64,000 nt of DNA from Cephalotus follicularis. Lineage: Eukaryota > Streptophyta > Magnoliopsida > Oxalidales > Cephalotaceae. Below, one piece after another: positions 25,363 through 37,864 of the stretch (the stretch's first letter is position 1; every line of letters begins with the position of its first letter). The stretch is from NCBI GenBank assembly GCA_001972305.1, contig BDDD01000052.1, positions 205,037 to 269,036 of the forward strand, given 5' to 3'. A model generated the notes under the pieces. It had not been told where the DNA came from. It searched no databases and saw only the letters and a program-made list of their open reading frames with translations. Made by a program: the position numbers and the translations under genes.

Positions 25363-27812
25363 TGTTAGATAGGGGTGTCCCTGCAAGGTAAAATATGGGT
25401 GCAGACATATGTTATTAACATATGATACACTATTTGTCAATACATTCTTAGTTCCATTCATGTTCAATTGTGCATATTTAGTAACAACTGGCATTATAGC
25501 TATATGTACTATCCCAAACCGTTCAATCGGATCAGTTAATCACCATGTTAACTGAATACACATATAGTGCCCTGTCCATAAAGGGTTGGATCTCGTGCCT
25601 GGGACGTTATGAGAATGAGATCCTTATTCCCCTGTGACAAAATGTTCCAAGTCATAGGTTCACTCTATAAGGGCAATTGATGAACCGCAAAGACTTGTCG
25701 TGTTATGCTTGCTCTGAATGATAAAGGGGGATGGGTCATCTCACAACCATTTGGGTTTACCCTAAAGCTGATGCAGGGTGAGTGTTAGAGAGCATCACTG
25801 AATCGACCCACCATAGGTTACCTATTTAGAGAGTCAACACCTCTGTCAATAGGACTCCTATTCATCACGGTAGTGTTTACTCAAAGGAGACTAATGGGTA
25901 CTTTAAGACTCGCGTTGTATCCTTAGACCAGAGCGGCTGGCATGCATTGTGTAGTAACCGCTTGGATTTGATTTCCGCCTTCCCCAACACTAGCCACATG
26001 CTAGAAAACGGGTTGTATTTGGGCCTTATGGAAGCTACATTGGGATGTATCAGTGAGTATGGAAGATGAGATCATCACACCTATGTTGAAGGTTGTAGGC
26101 TCTATAATATCTATGACCATTGAAGACTTGGAAGTCTTGATCAAGCACTTGGGAGATGGAAACAAGGTTTCCTGGGATGTCTCCCGATAGTCTCAATGTG
26201 TTCATGGAATTATAGTTATCGCGCTTAACCTAGGGGTGACATTAATCCAAACCCTAGTTGCGGTCGGAGCCGAGATGATGAGGGATATGGGACACATATG
26301 CCGATGACAGTGATAAAGTATAGGTTTAACTGGCTAACAAATGATGACGTGGTATACACGGATCCAGGGGTGATTGGATATCACATCGGGGCAATAGGAT
26401 AGTCTTGGACTATCAGGATAGTTATACCAGATTTCTGGGATTTCTGGGAAATATATCATTTGTACCGCAAAACAACCTGGCTTTCAGGTCCCGCCTGATT
26501 TTAGAACAGGTTGATATGTCAGGTGAAATATCATTTAGTGAAAGGATAACATCTAAGGAAGATGTTACTTTGCTAAGTGAATATTTCATTTGTTGAACAT
26601 AGTTCAAGCATCACCATAATGAAATGTTCCGAGCAAAGGGTTGTTTGTTTCCAATAGCAAGTGCATTTGGGCATTTGTTTGGGGAGAGAGCTTATGGTCT
26701 TATTGCATATTGTGCTAGGGATTCACCATCCCATTTGGGACAAATTTATGCCTTAATATGGCTTAGTTCAAGGATGGTCCAAAGGGGTTTCATTAATGGC
26801 CCAAATTGTAAATATGCAAAGCCCACCTATGTGGACTTTTCAAAGGTATGTATGTAACACACTTTGGCTAAAATTTTTGAGGCATTTTATGTCTTGTTTT
26901 GGAAGGCGATCTGGTGCTAAAATGAGAGAGAAAACGTGTTGATTCATTTGCTTGGAAGATAAGCAAAATTAGACTTGACTTGGTCAAGTCTTATAAAGAT
27001 ATTTGGCATATAACTTATTCAATAACACACCTCGCCTTTCTCTCTTATGTTACCCGTAGATGCTCTCTTTTTCTCTCTTCCTTCTCTTACCGTATTCTTC
27101 CCTTCTTTAGAGAGGAAATACAAGAGCTTGGTGCTCTTGAAGAGAGGAGAACAAACCAATCTCCTTTCACCCTCCAAGTATCACAATAGGTGGAGATTGT
27201 TTGCACCTTGCATCCAATCTTTAACTATGGTGATTTTAGTATAGGATTGAAATGCATAAGCATCCATCCTTTCTACATGTTTGAGACAGAATATTCATGG
27301 AGCAATATGGAGGACATGAAAGCTTGGATCAAAGTGTAGAGGGAGCCTTTGAAGGAAGGAGTGGAAGACCCTAGGTGATGGTTTCTAATCCCTCCTATTT
27401 TAGGGTTAGATTGTATATTGTGTGGTCTGGAAATTTTGGGTTTGTGCTAGGGTTTTAATACCTTAGACAATCCCTAATGTTTCCTTGTGAAAACCCTAAG
27501 GGTTTTTAATGCCAGAGTTTCAGGTTTTCGGAGTTGCGGACATAAGGGTTTTGTGTGTTACCCTAATCCATGTAATTTAGTGTGTATGATGGGTTAGTGA
27601 ATTCCCATCCCTCCATGGCTGAAACCTAGTTGCTTGGAAATGTTAGTATGGTTAATTTGAAAGCTTAATTAGTGATCGAAAGGCCTATTGGGATAATTAT
27701 GGGTCTAGGGTTTTAGAATGTGTTATTGACTGGAGACTAGTTAAATGAAATTTTTTAAAATGCAACCCTAAATTGTTCATATCAATTTCTTTCGCATAGA
27801 GCCATTCCAACA
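25363..27812 (+). repeat. Cop-A 3' LTR
   Basis: 2450 bp, preceded by the purine tract AGTGGGAGA and followed by TSD tgtag (27813-27817). Collinear with 18725-21183. Confidence 0.93.
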
Positions 27813-27875
27813 TGTAGGTGAGCTCGCCTTCATTTTTCCTAGTCACCGGTACCTCGCCCAGAGTATACTCTCTCT

Positions 27876-27902
27876 CCCCCCCCCCCCCCACCCCCCCCCC
27901 CC
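27876..27902. repeat. Poly-C tract (C14-A-C12) in Gyp-A LTR
   Basis: The run lies in the Gyp-A 3' LTR close to the Cop-A insertion point. On the sense strand of Gyp-A it is a poly-G run next to a GA-rich tract and could form a G-quadruplex (inference). Confidence 0.9.
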
Positions 27903-28423
27903 TCTGCTTCTTTCTGCTCGCTTTCTTGGCCGAGTCTCGCCGAGTCTCGGCCATCGGTGTGTTCGTCATGGTGTTGGCGTCCTCATATGTCAAGGCCGGT
28001 CAACGGCAAGTTGACCGAGACTCAATGAGTCCAAACTCAGTGAGTCGCCACCTCTGGCCGCCGTGTTTCGGCGGTGTTCCAGTCGTGTCTCCTCCCAACC
28101 CGCGTCTCTCTCCTTGTTCTTTGCTCCTTATTAATCCTTATCCCATCCAAATAATAATACTTAGGTCCAATATATTGTGCATTATGATATCAATAAATCC
28201 AGCCGCCCACAAAAATAGCATGATGTTAATGCAAATATTGGGCCTTACGGCCACACATTAAAAATGGCCTTTATTAGCCATTTGGGCTTAATAATTGTGG
28301 GCTTCAATACGGAATATCTTTTTTTTCTTCGGGCCTCTATTGGGCTTTATTACTGCAATACACTGTGCCAAAAATTACAACAATTATTTATACGATTGTT
28401 TTTATAAAATTCAAGGCATTACA

Positions 28424-30030
28424 TCCTCCCATCCTTAGAGAAATCTCATCCCGAGATTCCTTAAGGTTAGAATATGTGAGGTCACAAGGCTTCCATTTCA
28501 TCCATTCGCAGCTACTTAATTCAGTGGTCAACAATCTGGATAAGCCTTTCTTCATTGCTCGTATCCGTCCTTAGCTGTAACGGCTCAAATTGTAGCATGT
28601 GAGAAGGATCTGGATGGTACTTCCTGAGCATTGAGACATGAAAAAAATTATACACATCCGATAAACTAGGTGGTAGGGCAAGTCTGTAGGTCACTGCACC
28701 TACTCTTTCAAGGATCTTGAAGGGTCCAATAAACCAAGGAGCTAATCTCCCATTCTTGCCAAACCTCATGATCCCCTTGGTTGGAGAAACCTTGAGGAAA
28801 ACATGATCACCCACTGAAAATTTTAGCTCTTGTCTGCGATGATCTGTATAACTTTTCTGTCTGCTCTAGGCTGTTAGAAGCCTATCTTGTATGATTTTGG
28901 CCTTCCCCGTCATTTCTTGCACAAGCTTTGGCACCAAAAGACTCTGTTCACCCACTTCAAACCAATAAACTGGGGTTCTACACTTCATACCATAGAGAGG
29001 CTCGAACGGTGCCATTCCAATACTGGCATAATAGCTATTATTATACGAGAACTCGACTAACGATAGATGATCATCCCAATTTCCACCCAAATCATCACGC
29101 ATGCTCGTAGCATGTCCTTCAAAGTATGAATAGTCCACTCAGACTGGCCATCAGTTTGAGGGTGGAAAGCTGTGCTGAAACTCAAATGGGTACCAAATGC
29201 GGTTTGTAGCTTCTTCCAACACCGTGCTGTAAACCGGGGGTCCCTGTCAGACACCACACTTATTGGAACTGTATGAAGCCTTACAATCTCTGCAACATAT
29301 AAGAATGCCATCCGTTCGAAAGAATATGTCGTCTTGATCGCTAGAAAATGATCAGATTTGGTAAAGTGATCAGCGATCACCCATATTGCATCACGGTTAG
29401 TTCTTGTTCTTGGCAACCCTGATACAAAATCCATAGTGATGTGTTCCCCTTTCCATTGAGCGACAGGTAATGACTGAAGTAGTCAAGCAGGCCTCTGGTG
29501 TTTGCCTTGATTTGCAGGCATGTTAGACAGGAAGAAACATATTCCACTATCTCCCTCTTCATATTATTCCACCAAATTGAGCTTTAGATCTCGATACATC
29601 TCGCTAATCACCAGATGTACTAAGAAACTGAAGAGATGGGTCTACGATAACAATTCATCCTCCAGCTCTTTATTATTAGGAGCAAATATACTGCCTTGAT
29701 ATCTTATCAATCCGTCACTACGAATAAAAAATTTAGGTTTTAAACCAACTTGATCATTCAATGCAGCTTTAAGAAAGATTCCATCCGCACTTTAAGCTTC
29801 TCGGATTCTTTCCAATAACCATGGACGTGCCTGAAATTGGATATAATTAGACAAGCTAGTCGACGATTTAAAGCGTCTGACACCACATTAGCTTTTCCTG
29901 GGTGGTACTGTATTTCACAATTGTAGTCATTTAGCAATTCCATCCATCTTCCTTGCCTCATAGCCATGACATTCTTGGAAAACAAGCGCTTCCAGCTTTT
30001 GTGATCACCGTACACTTCAAAATTTATGTC
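28424..30030 (-). pseudogene. Gyp-A pol, 3' part: RNase H end, integrase, chromodomain-type tail, fossil
   Basis: On the minus strand in order: the RNase H end (KANVVSDALNRR, about 29860-29900), the integrase zinc region (CLTCLQIKAN, 29490-29530) and the integrase core. The core has MDFVSGLP (29415-29434), VSDRDPRF (about 29230-29260) and FHPQTDGQSEWT (about 29120-29160). The integrase C-terminus follows, with HVFLKVSPTKGIMRFGKNG and YNFFHVSMLRKYHPDPSHM. After it a residual tail and a purine tract (28424-28436) meet the LTR. The set is that of plant Del/Tekay chromoviruses. It is broken in several places. The 5' continuation lies across Cop-B at 39666. Confidence 0.88.
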
Positions 30031-30035
30031 GTATA

Positions 30036-31853
30036 TGTTAGAGATGAAATGCTTCGAGCTAGTGTCGAGCTTGTATTTACTTTATCTTGTATAAATGATT
30101 TATAAATTCAATAAAGATGTTTATGTTTTATCAATGGCTATGAGTTCGTTTCATTAATACATGCTTTATCAAATGTAAATGAATGTCCTGGAATAAAGCT
30201 AGAGAACCAAGTTCATGACGAGATCATGATGTGAGAGTTGGAATCTCTGTGTACTTTATTTCAAATCTTCCTAGTCATAGGATTGACACTCAGGGCAATC
30301 CGGATAGACCAGCACGTACTGTCAGATCGGTAAGCAGAGGGTGACTGATCGCACACTCACTCGCATGGAAGATGTTATGACAACTACGTGGGTGCTCATT
30401 TAATGAATTCACTGAAGGTGACCATTGATAGAATATCTGTATGGAGTTTTACTTATATGTCAGACAAAATTCTAGTTTTACAGCAGTCCATGTGGTCCTT
30501 GGACATGAGCCATCACTAGATGTCTTGTGCATAGGGTGCTGTGTTTTGATGATGCTTAAATACATATTCTATGAAGTGTATACAGACATTAGTTGGACAT
30601 AGTACACTTATGTATGGAGGCATGTGAACTGACAACAATGAATCCATTACTTCTAGTAAAAGAAGATTATGCTCGGGATGATTTTCGTTAGCGATTAAAC
30701 GCCTGGCCAGGCTAGCTACGACATCAAGAGTGTGATATCATTGCTTGAATATTAGAGGGGAACCACTAATATTATTAAGACTAATGAAAGATAGTGACGA
30801 GGCTAAAGATTAAATTATTGGGGTCTGACATAATCCGTACCCTAAATTTAATTAGAGCATTGTCAATGAAGGGAATATACGTGCATGTAGCTGTAAATAG
30901 TGGTTCGCAAATGATTCATATTACCTGGGAGTTGTTATGCATTGCTAGATGTCGATGTCGACTAGTATGATGCCCGAGATTAAATTGATAAATTAATTTT
31001 AGAAGAAAAATAATTAAAAGAGTTTTAATTCGATATATTCAAGAGAATATTTTTTATGAGATAAGAAATATTTAATTGGATAAATTGTGAACGTCACAAT
31101 TTAATCCTATGGCCAGTGTAATAGTGAACCCATATGGTCACACACAATACGGGCAGATATTTCCAACACGTGATGAGAGAAAAATAATTGGGATGTTATT
31201 TTCTAATTATATTTAATGAGATTAAATATATAAATATATTTAATGAGATTATATATATATAATTAATGAGATTAATTATCCATAATGAGATTAAGGAATG
31301 TAGAAGTCAAAAAAGAGAGAAATACTATCTAAGGAAGAATCCTAAATGCATTAGGAAACCCTAAGCATGATAGGATAAGAGTTTGTGTTTTAATATGATT
31401 GTCTAGCAGCAAGTATATATAGAACACCCCTCCCCCACCTATTGAGAGTTGTTGTTGGACATTTTCTGTGCTCTCTCTTGGTGTCTTCTCTCCTCTATCT
31501 CATATACAATCAAGAGTTGAAGGTTTGAGAAACCTGGTGTTAGAAATTGAAGCTTTGTGTGGATACCTTGAGGCTTTCTATACTTGGAAGTTAGAACCGT
31601 TTAATACGGTCTACAAGTAGCTGTACTTTTGGAAGCAAGAAGGCTTATTGGAAGAAGGAAGGAGCCGCTCCATTCATGTGAGTAATTCCGCCTGCTCCTC
31701 CCTATTGTTTTATATCTAACTATATATGTATGCTCAAAAGATCCTGGAAACGAACCATATGGCTTGATATTCATGAGATGATCACAAAATATATGTTTTA
31801 GGGTTTTATACATATAGATATTTTATTGTATAAATCTCCATAAGGTTCCAACA
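30036..31853 (+). repeat. Cop-B 5' LTR with TATA box
   Basis: TG...CA, with TSD gtata before it. A strong TATA box (tatatatag, 31414-31422) follows gcagcaag and precedes a pyrimidine-rich leader. It matches 37865-39660. No palindrome cluster lies inside the LTR. Confidence 0.93.
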
Positions 31854-31856
31854 AAA

Positions 31857-31868
31857 TAGTATCAGAGC
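31857..31868 (+). other. Primer-binding site of Cop-B
   Basis: TAGTATCAGAGC three bases beyond the LTR end, the initiator Met-tRNA type. Confidence 0.8.
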
Positions 31869-31984
31869 CATATTTGATGCATATATATAGTTAGAAACAT
31901 GTTTGTTGATGATATGCTTGAATTGTTTGGGTTTAATCCGTGAGACGGAAGCATGGGATGCAAATTTGCATTTCCATGTAGTCG

Positions 31985-32175
31985 TGAAAGCATTGACGCC
32001 TTTGAGAAAAGAGTTGACGTCTACGCGCAATACCACTACAGTAAATCGAACCAAGACGCATAAGCGTCGACGCCTGCACGCTAAAAGGCTGATACGCTAG
32101 GCGCTAAAGCGTCGACGCCTACGCAGTAAAAGTTTGACGCTTTTGAGAAAACGCGTCGACGCTTACGCGTATAAC
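31985..32175. repeat. TCGA-palindrome cluster in the Cop-B leader
   Basis: Three perfect copies of GCGTCGACGC (32064-32073, 32109-32118, 32153-32162) lie among degenerate copies in both orientations. Here the cluster is outside the LTR, between primer site and gag. Confidence 0.9.
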
Positions 32176-32198
32176 ACGGCGCCATAAGTTCACAAAAG

Positions 32199-33657
32199 TG
32201 TTAGATATAGTTACCCGACAAGCCATTGGATGAACTGTCATTTTATATCTATTCTTGTATGAATAATCTTATTCCTTATATATATGATACGTGATAATTT
32301 GTTATGGCAATATCACTTGTGTTTTATTACTTAATTGAAATAGTTTATCATTTACCTGCTTACACTTGTGATGCTCTAACATAAGGTTGGATGCCTGGGA
32401 TGGAGGCTGTGAGACTGGTTACCTTATTCCTAATGTCAAATTAGTTCCAAGTCATAGGTTCACTTTGTGGGCATTAGTGAACTGGATAGACTTGCGCGTA
32501 TGTTCCCTGCTCATGGAATTGGAGGATGGATTCTCTCACTGCCATATGTGTTGGACACTAGGGCAAATACGGGTTCTGCGCTGGGAGTGTGTACACTGAA
32601 CTGGACCCGCATAGGAGACACTATTTGGATAGTCTCTATTCTCGTGTCAGTACTGACTCCTACTTGTTGTGGTTGTGTATAAGTGATGATCACTTAGCGA
32701 GTTCTAAAACTCGTATGATCCTTAGACCTGAGCGACTGCTCTATTTGGTATGGAGACGATTATACTTTCATCTCCACCTTACCCAGTCCTTATGCAGGGC
32801 TGGCAATCTGGTGGTCTTTGGGTATGATCGAATCTATACGAATATAACTGAGTGCGCAATATGAGATTGTCACACCTGAGCGAAGGTGATCAGCTTTATT
32901 ATGATCTGATTATACTTTGGACATATGAAATCCTTGGCCGAGGTTGAGGTAGACTGGAAATTAGATTTCCAGAGAGTTTACCAAAGGTCCTAGTAATGAT
33001 CAGATATTTTAGGCATTGAGGTATTATCTAAGGTTGACAGATATCCTTACCCTAGACCTCAATCGGGGCCAAGCATGACAAGGAATTATAGTACACGTGA
33101 ACCGACGACTTAGAAAATCTATGGTTATTGAGGTGTGTAATAAATTATGAGAAAATTAATTATATTAATTTTTCCATATGGATAATATTAGATATTATTC
33201 CGATAGCATTTAAATTGGTCAAGGACCATTTAGAATGGCTAAATCGGACCCTAGGGGTATTTCAGTAATTTATGAACACCTCTTGTTTTAACCATGATTT
33301 TAAAGGGTCCCTACCTTATAATGATTAGTTCTTTAATATGTTGGACATATTAAGTCTTGGTGTCAAATATCGGTTGTGTGGATTTTACATTTTGTGGAAA
33401 CACATATATTTGATCTTACTTAACCAATATTCGAAGGGTACATGAAATCACTAAAAGAGTTAGTGATTCACAAGCGTCCATGGATTGGCAAGGACATTAG
33501 TAGTAGTGACTTGAGCCCAAAATCACTACGAGGTCTTCCTAGGTGTAAAGATATAAATCTATTTATTACAACAATAACCATGCATACATGGCCTTCAAAC
33601 ATCTTGTACTCCATTTCTCCCTTCCTCCATATCTCCTTGTAAGGTCTTCTTTTACAT
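32199..33657 (+). mobile_element. Solo LTR-like copia insertion in the Cop-B leader
   Basis: It begins TGTTAGATATAG and shares the LTR layout of Cop-A. The ccaagtcataggttcact block (32448) and tatgatccttagacctgagc (32714) match Cop-A LTR sequence around 19014 and 19278. The duplication aaaag occurs before it (32194-32198) and at 33658-33662 after a ca-like end. The right end is less certain than the left. It holds no coding sequence and separates the palindrome cluster from the gag of Cop-B. It is shorter than the Cop-A LTRs, so it is a relative and not the same family member. Confidence 0.6.
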
Positions 33658-33837
33658 AAAAGTACTTTACATTTTGAAAATAAAATTACATTTAAAAATT
33701 ACAAGGAGAAATAACAAAATTGAGAAAAATAAATGGTGCACGCAGACAAACCCACTCACTGTAATTCTTTATGGTTATAAACATTTAAATTGAATTTATC
33801 TGAATATTGTCTTTATTTTGTATTTGTAGAAATCGTA
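33658..33837 (+). other. Cop-B leader remainder
   Basis: AT-rich leader up to the gag start codon. The gacaaaccc...tcactgtaattctt stretch occurs twice (about 33747-33775 and 33841-33867), a short local duplication across the gag start. Confidence 0.6.
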
Positions 33838-34711
33838 ATGACAAACCCCCCTCACTGTAATTCTTGAGAAGAATAAGTTGACAGGTCCAAATTATGTGGT
33901 CTGGCTACGGAATGTCAGAATAGTTCTAAATTCCGAAGACATAGAGTATGTCCTAGAGGCGCCTATGCCAGCATAGCCTGCTGAAGATGCCTCAACCGAA
34001 GATCGTGCTATTTATAAGAAATGGGTGGCTGATAAAAAGAAAGTCAGAAGCTACTTAATGGCATCGATGAGCAATGCCCTACAAGTCCAGCATGAATCGA
34101 TGCGAGACTCTTAGGAGATTCTCCTACATCTCCGCGAGCTATACAGAGAGACTAGTGGGAATGCTCGGTTCCAGCTCACTGCTGAGCTGTATGGCACTAA
34201 AATGGCTGAAGGATCATCTGTTAATGATCACGTGCTTAAGATGATCAATGCAATTGATCATCCTGCTGCTCTTGGCATCATTCAGGATGCTGAATTAAGC
34301 ACAGATCTGATCCTTCACTCGCTTCCACCTACCTACTCTGGTTTCATCACCAATTTTAACATGAATAGGATATCAGCTACTCTGCCTGATCTTCTAAACA
34401 TGCTGAGGGAAGCCAAAGTGAACATGAATAAGGGCAAGGCGACAGTTATGATGGTAAGATAGTCCTGTAGGCCTAAGAGGAAGGGCAAGTCTAACCTTGA
34501 GAAGGGAGAGACTAAAAGTGGGACAATACCACCACGACCGGCATCTTTCAAACCAACGAGAGACATACCATATAATCAGACAAACTAGCAAGCTGTTACT
34601 ACACCGGACACTGTCACATGAGTTGCACCTGCTGAGGAGTCTGCCTCAAAAGCTCCTGCTAAGGGACCATGCTTCCACTGTGGGAAGCCAGGACATTAGA
34701 AAAGGAATTGT
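33838..34711 (+). pseudogene. Cop-B gag with zinc knuckle, fossil
   Basis: The start is the ATG at 33838 (MTNPPS). The capsid region reads LTGPNYVVWLRNVRIVL, then SDTLHSLP-like sequence as DLILHSLPPTYSGFITNFNM (about 34305-34360) and LPDLLNMLREA. A CX2CX4HX4C knuckle (CFHCGKPGH, 34670-34709) closes it. The order and spacing match TNT1-94-type gag. It is broken in a few places. Confidence 0.85.
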
Positions 34712-35990
34712 GTGACATTCCTTAGATCAATTGGCAAAGGTATGCCCTATTTGTCTTATATAGAGGTGACTATGAATATTTATGATTCATCTTCCTGGAT
34801 TTTAGACAGCGGATGTGGTACTCACATATGTTCTAAATTACAGGCCCTCACGGACAAAAGAAACCTTGACAAGGGTGAGGGAGATCTACGGTTTGCGGAT
34901 GGTTCCGTTGTAGAAGCCATAGCTATAGGATCAGTTTATATTTTGTTGCCTTTGGGCCAGAGTTTTGAACTCAAACATTGTGTTTATTCGCCTCACATTT
35001 TGCAAAATATTATCTCTATTCCAGCATTAGATGCTGAAGGATTTCATATTATTTTTAAAGACAAGTGTTGTTTTATTTTATTTAATAATATGATTTATGC
35101 AAAATGTTTTCTTCATGATGGATTATATATATTGAGTAAACATGAGACTGTTTTCAATATGTAAAAAGACAATAAAAGAAAGAGACATGAAGTTAATCAA
35201 TCCTACCTATCGCATTGCAGACTTGGTCATATAAGTGAGAAAAGAGTCCGCAGGTTGATCTCGGATGGATACTTTGATTTCTCAACGTATCAACCGTTTC
35301 TAACTTGTGAACCCTGTCTTAAAGGTAGAATGACCAAATCTCCCTTCACAGGGAAAGGGGAAAGGAACCCAGAACTACTAGATCTAGTACATACTGATGT
35401 ATGTGGACCAATGATAGTTGATGCCTGAGGTGGATATTCCTACTTCATAACCCTTACGGATGATCATTCCCGTTTCTGTTATTTGTACCTTATGCGGCAC
35501 AAATCTGAAACCTTTGAAAAGTTCAAAGAATTCAAACATGGAGTAGAGAAACAGACTGGTAAAAGTCTGAAAACTCTTAGATCAGATTGAGGTGGTGAAT
35601 ATCTCTACACCGAGTTTTTAACCTATCTTAGAGATAATGGGATTATCTCTCGGTGGACCCCTCCGGGAACACCACAGCATAATGGTGTGTCTGAAAGAAG
35701 AAATCGCACCTTGCTTGACATGGTGCGTAGCTTGATGAGTGATGCTGGAATTCCACTGTCTTTCTGGGGATATGCTTTAGAAACTGCTGTTCTCTTATTG
35801 AACAGGACTCCAACGAAATTTACTCCCAAGACCCCATATGAGATATGGAATGGGAAGAAACCCAATCTTAGTTACCTAAGAATATGGAGCTGCCCTGCAA
35901 ATGTCAAGCAGATAGCAGATAAATTGGAATCAAGGTCCATTAAATGTAAACTTGTGGGATATCCAAAAGAAACATGAGGATATTATTTCT
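34712..35990 (+). pseudogene. Cop-B protease and integrase region, fossil
   Basis: The aspartic protease motif WILDSGCGTHIC lies at about 34796-34830 (catalytic DSG at 34804-34812). The GAG-pre-integrase region (about 35200-35340, HCRLGHISEKRVRRL) follows. The integrase core has DLVHTDVCGPM (about 35386-35418) and TPQHNGVSERRNRTLLDM (35668-35720), then FWGYALETAVLLLNRTP. The end is RSIKCKLVGYPKET. It is broken in several places. Confidence 0.88.
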
Positions 35991-36265
35991 ATTATCCACC
36001 TGACAACAAACTGTTTGTAGCCAAGCATGCTACTTTTCTTGGGAAGGATTTCCTGTTGGAAGACAGTAGTGGGAGTATGATAGAATTATATGAACGATAT
36101 AAAGGACCACAAGTTGAGGGCATATCCAATCCTGTTCAAATTGATGTTCCTGAAATGCCGGCTACCACAGATACACAACCTCTGCATAGAAGTACCTGAT
36201 TACCCAGGGAACCTAAGAGATACTATGGTAGTTTTCTCATTGAAGGCACCCAAGAGGTAAATTTC

Positions 36266-37123
36266 ATGAATGATGATCCGGTAAGCTACAAAGAAGCCAT
36301 ATGCGATATGGACTCAGAGAAATGGCTCAAAGCCATGAATTCTGAAATGGAATCCATGTACTCCAATCAAGTTTGGGATCTAGTGGATGCACCCGAAGGG
36401 GTTAAACCCTTAGGCTGCAAATGGATTTTCAAAAGGAAACTTGGAGGCGATGGAAAGTTGAAGACCTTTAAAGCTAGGCTCGTAGCCAATGGTTACAATC
36501 AACAGGAAGGGATTGATTATGAGGAAACTTTTTCTCCCGTAGCCATGCTTAAATGCATTCGGATTTTACTTATAGCTACACATTTTGACTATGAAATATG
36601 GAAAATGGATGTGAAAACTGCTTTTCTCAATGGAAACATTGATGAAGACATTTATATGACTCAACCAGAGGGTTTCATATCCACTGGTGAGGACCAGAAA
36701 GTGTGCAACTTTCAGAAGTCCATTTATGGACTCAAGCAAGTTTCAAGAAGTTGGAACATCCGATTCGATGAGACAATCAAAGAGTTTGATTTCATTAAGA
36801 ATCGAGATGAACCATGTGTGTACAAAAAGGGTAGTGGGAGCTCCGTTACTTTCCTAGTCTTGTACGTTGATGACATACTCCTTATAGGAAATGATGTGAT
36901 CATGTTGTCAAACGTAAAGGCCTGGTTATCTATAGTTTTCTCCATGAAAGACGTGGGAGAAGCTTCGTATATCCTCAGGATAAAGGTCGATAGAGATAGA
37001 TCCAGAAGGATGTTAGGGTTGTCCCATTCTTTGTACATTAACAAAGTGCTTAAGCAGTTTAGCATGGAAAATTCCAAGAGAGGTTATCTATCTCTATGTC
37101 ATGGAATTTCTCTTTCTAAATAG
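36266..37123 (+). pseudogene. Cop-B reverse transcriptase (RVT_2), best-preserved segment, fossil
   Basis: A long open stretch covers most of the copia RT domain: WLKAMNSEMESMYSNQVWDL, LGCKWIFKRKLGGDGK, TFKARLVANGYNQ, DVKTAFLNGNIDEDIYM, then YVDD at 36863-36874 followed by ILLIGND. Active-site aspartates are present. It connects to RNase H downstream. It belongs to a broken polyprotein and is not an independent gene. Confidence 0.92.
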
Positions 37124-37849
37124 ATGTCTCCCAAGACAGCTAAAGAAAGACAAAGGATGATGCATATTCCATGTGCTTCAGCAATGGGAAGCATCATGTA
37201 TGCTATGCTTTGTACTAGAACAGATATCGTCTATGCTGTAAGTGTTACAAGCAGATATCAGGCAGATCCAGATGAGAGTCACTGGAAGGCTGTCAAAGAT
37301 ATCCTCATGTACCTTAACAGGACTAAAAATATATTCTTGATGTATGGAGGAAAAGGTTTGAAGATTGAGGGTTTTACTGACTATAATTTTCAGACAGATG
37401 TGGATGATTTGAAATTGACATCGGGGTTTGTGTTCACCTTAAATGGTGGAGCAGTGAACTGGAAGAGTTCCAAGCGGCCTACCATTATGGATTCAGTGAC
37501 TAAAGCTGAATACATTGCGGCATCGGAAGTTTCCAAGGAAGGTGTATGGATGAAGAAGTTCATCGAAGATTTGGGTGTTGTTCCTGACATTGAAGATCCA
37601 TTATCTTTGTACTGTGATAACAATAGAGCGATACCACAATCCAAGGAGCCTAGATCGCACTCAAAGTTTAAGCACATTCTTAGGCATTTTCACCTTATAC
37701 GTGAGATCATTGATCGTGGAGATATAAAAGTTGAACGAGCTCCAAGTGAAGACAATATTGCAGACCCGCTTACTAAGGCACTACCAAGGGCAGTCTTTGA
37801 CAGACACCTTCATGCTATGGGTGTGAGACACTATGGCAACTGGCTTTAG
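37124..37849 (+). pseudogene. Cop-B RT tail and RNase H, fossil
   Basis: MSPKTAKERQRM and SAMGSIMYAMLCTRTDIVYA start the region. RNase H motifs follow: GFTDYNFQTD, TSGFVFTLNGGAVNWKSSK, TKAEYIAASE, LYCDNNRAI and NIADPLTKALPR. It ends about 15 bp before the purine tract and the 3' LTR. Confidence 0.92.
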
Positions 37850-37864
37850 CACTTAGTGGGAGAT

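Larger units (their letters stand above)
18725..27812 (+). mobile_element. Cop-A: copia element with intact ends and a decayed interior
   Basis: The LTRs (18725-21183 and 25363-27812) start TGTTAGATAGG and end CCATTCCAACA. They are flanked by the perfect duplication tgtag (18720-18724 and 27813-27817). The primer site TGGTATCAGAGC (21186-21197) and purine tract AGTGGGAGA (25354-25362) are in place. The 4.2 kb interior is far from a full polyprotein. I recognise only a possible gag trace, a piece of the region between integrase and RT, the start of RT and an RNase H tail. It was probably mobilised in trans or has decayed strongly. The LTR pair is alike at a glance (low-90s percent by eye, not computed). 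It lies within the Gyp-A 3' LTR. Confidence 0.93.
15724..28423 (-). repeat. Gyp-A 3' LTR (about 3.6 kb own sequence), split by Cop-A
   Basis: The LTR starts at 28423 (TGTAATGCC on the minus strand) and ends at 15724. Own parts are 15724-18724 and 27818-28423. The ends of Cop-A join two halves of the same LTR: both flanks carry the gagtcaactcactgagt theme also found in LTR-C at 7080-7250. It contains two minisatellite arrays (16600-17335), a TCGA-palindrome cluster (17590-17940), a poly-C tract (27876-27902) and an inverted repeat CTGACCC/GGGTCAG (16111-16140). The segment 15724-16440 is repeated at 41586-42425 in the 5' LTR. Confidence 0.8.

Noticed and set aside
27818-28261. 147-codon plus-strand frame with a proline run
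   Set aside because: It lies in the Gyp-A LTR. The proline run is the poly-C tract and nothing gene-like is recognised.
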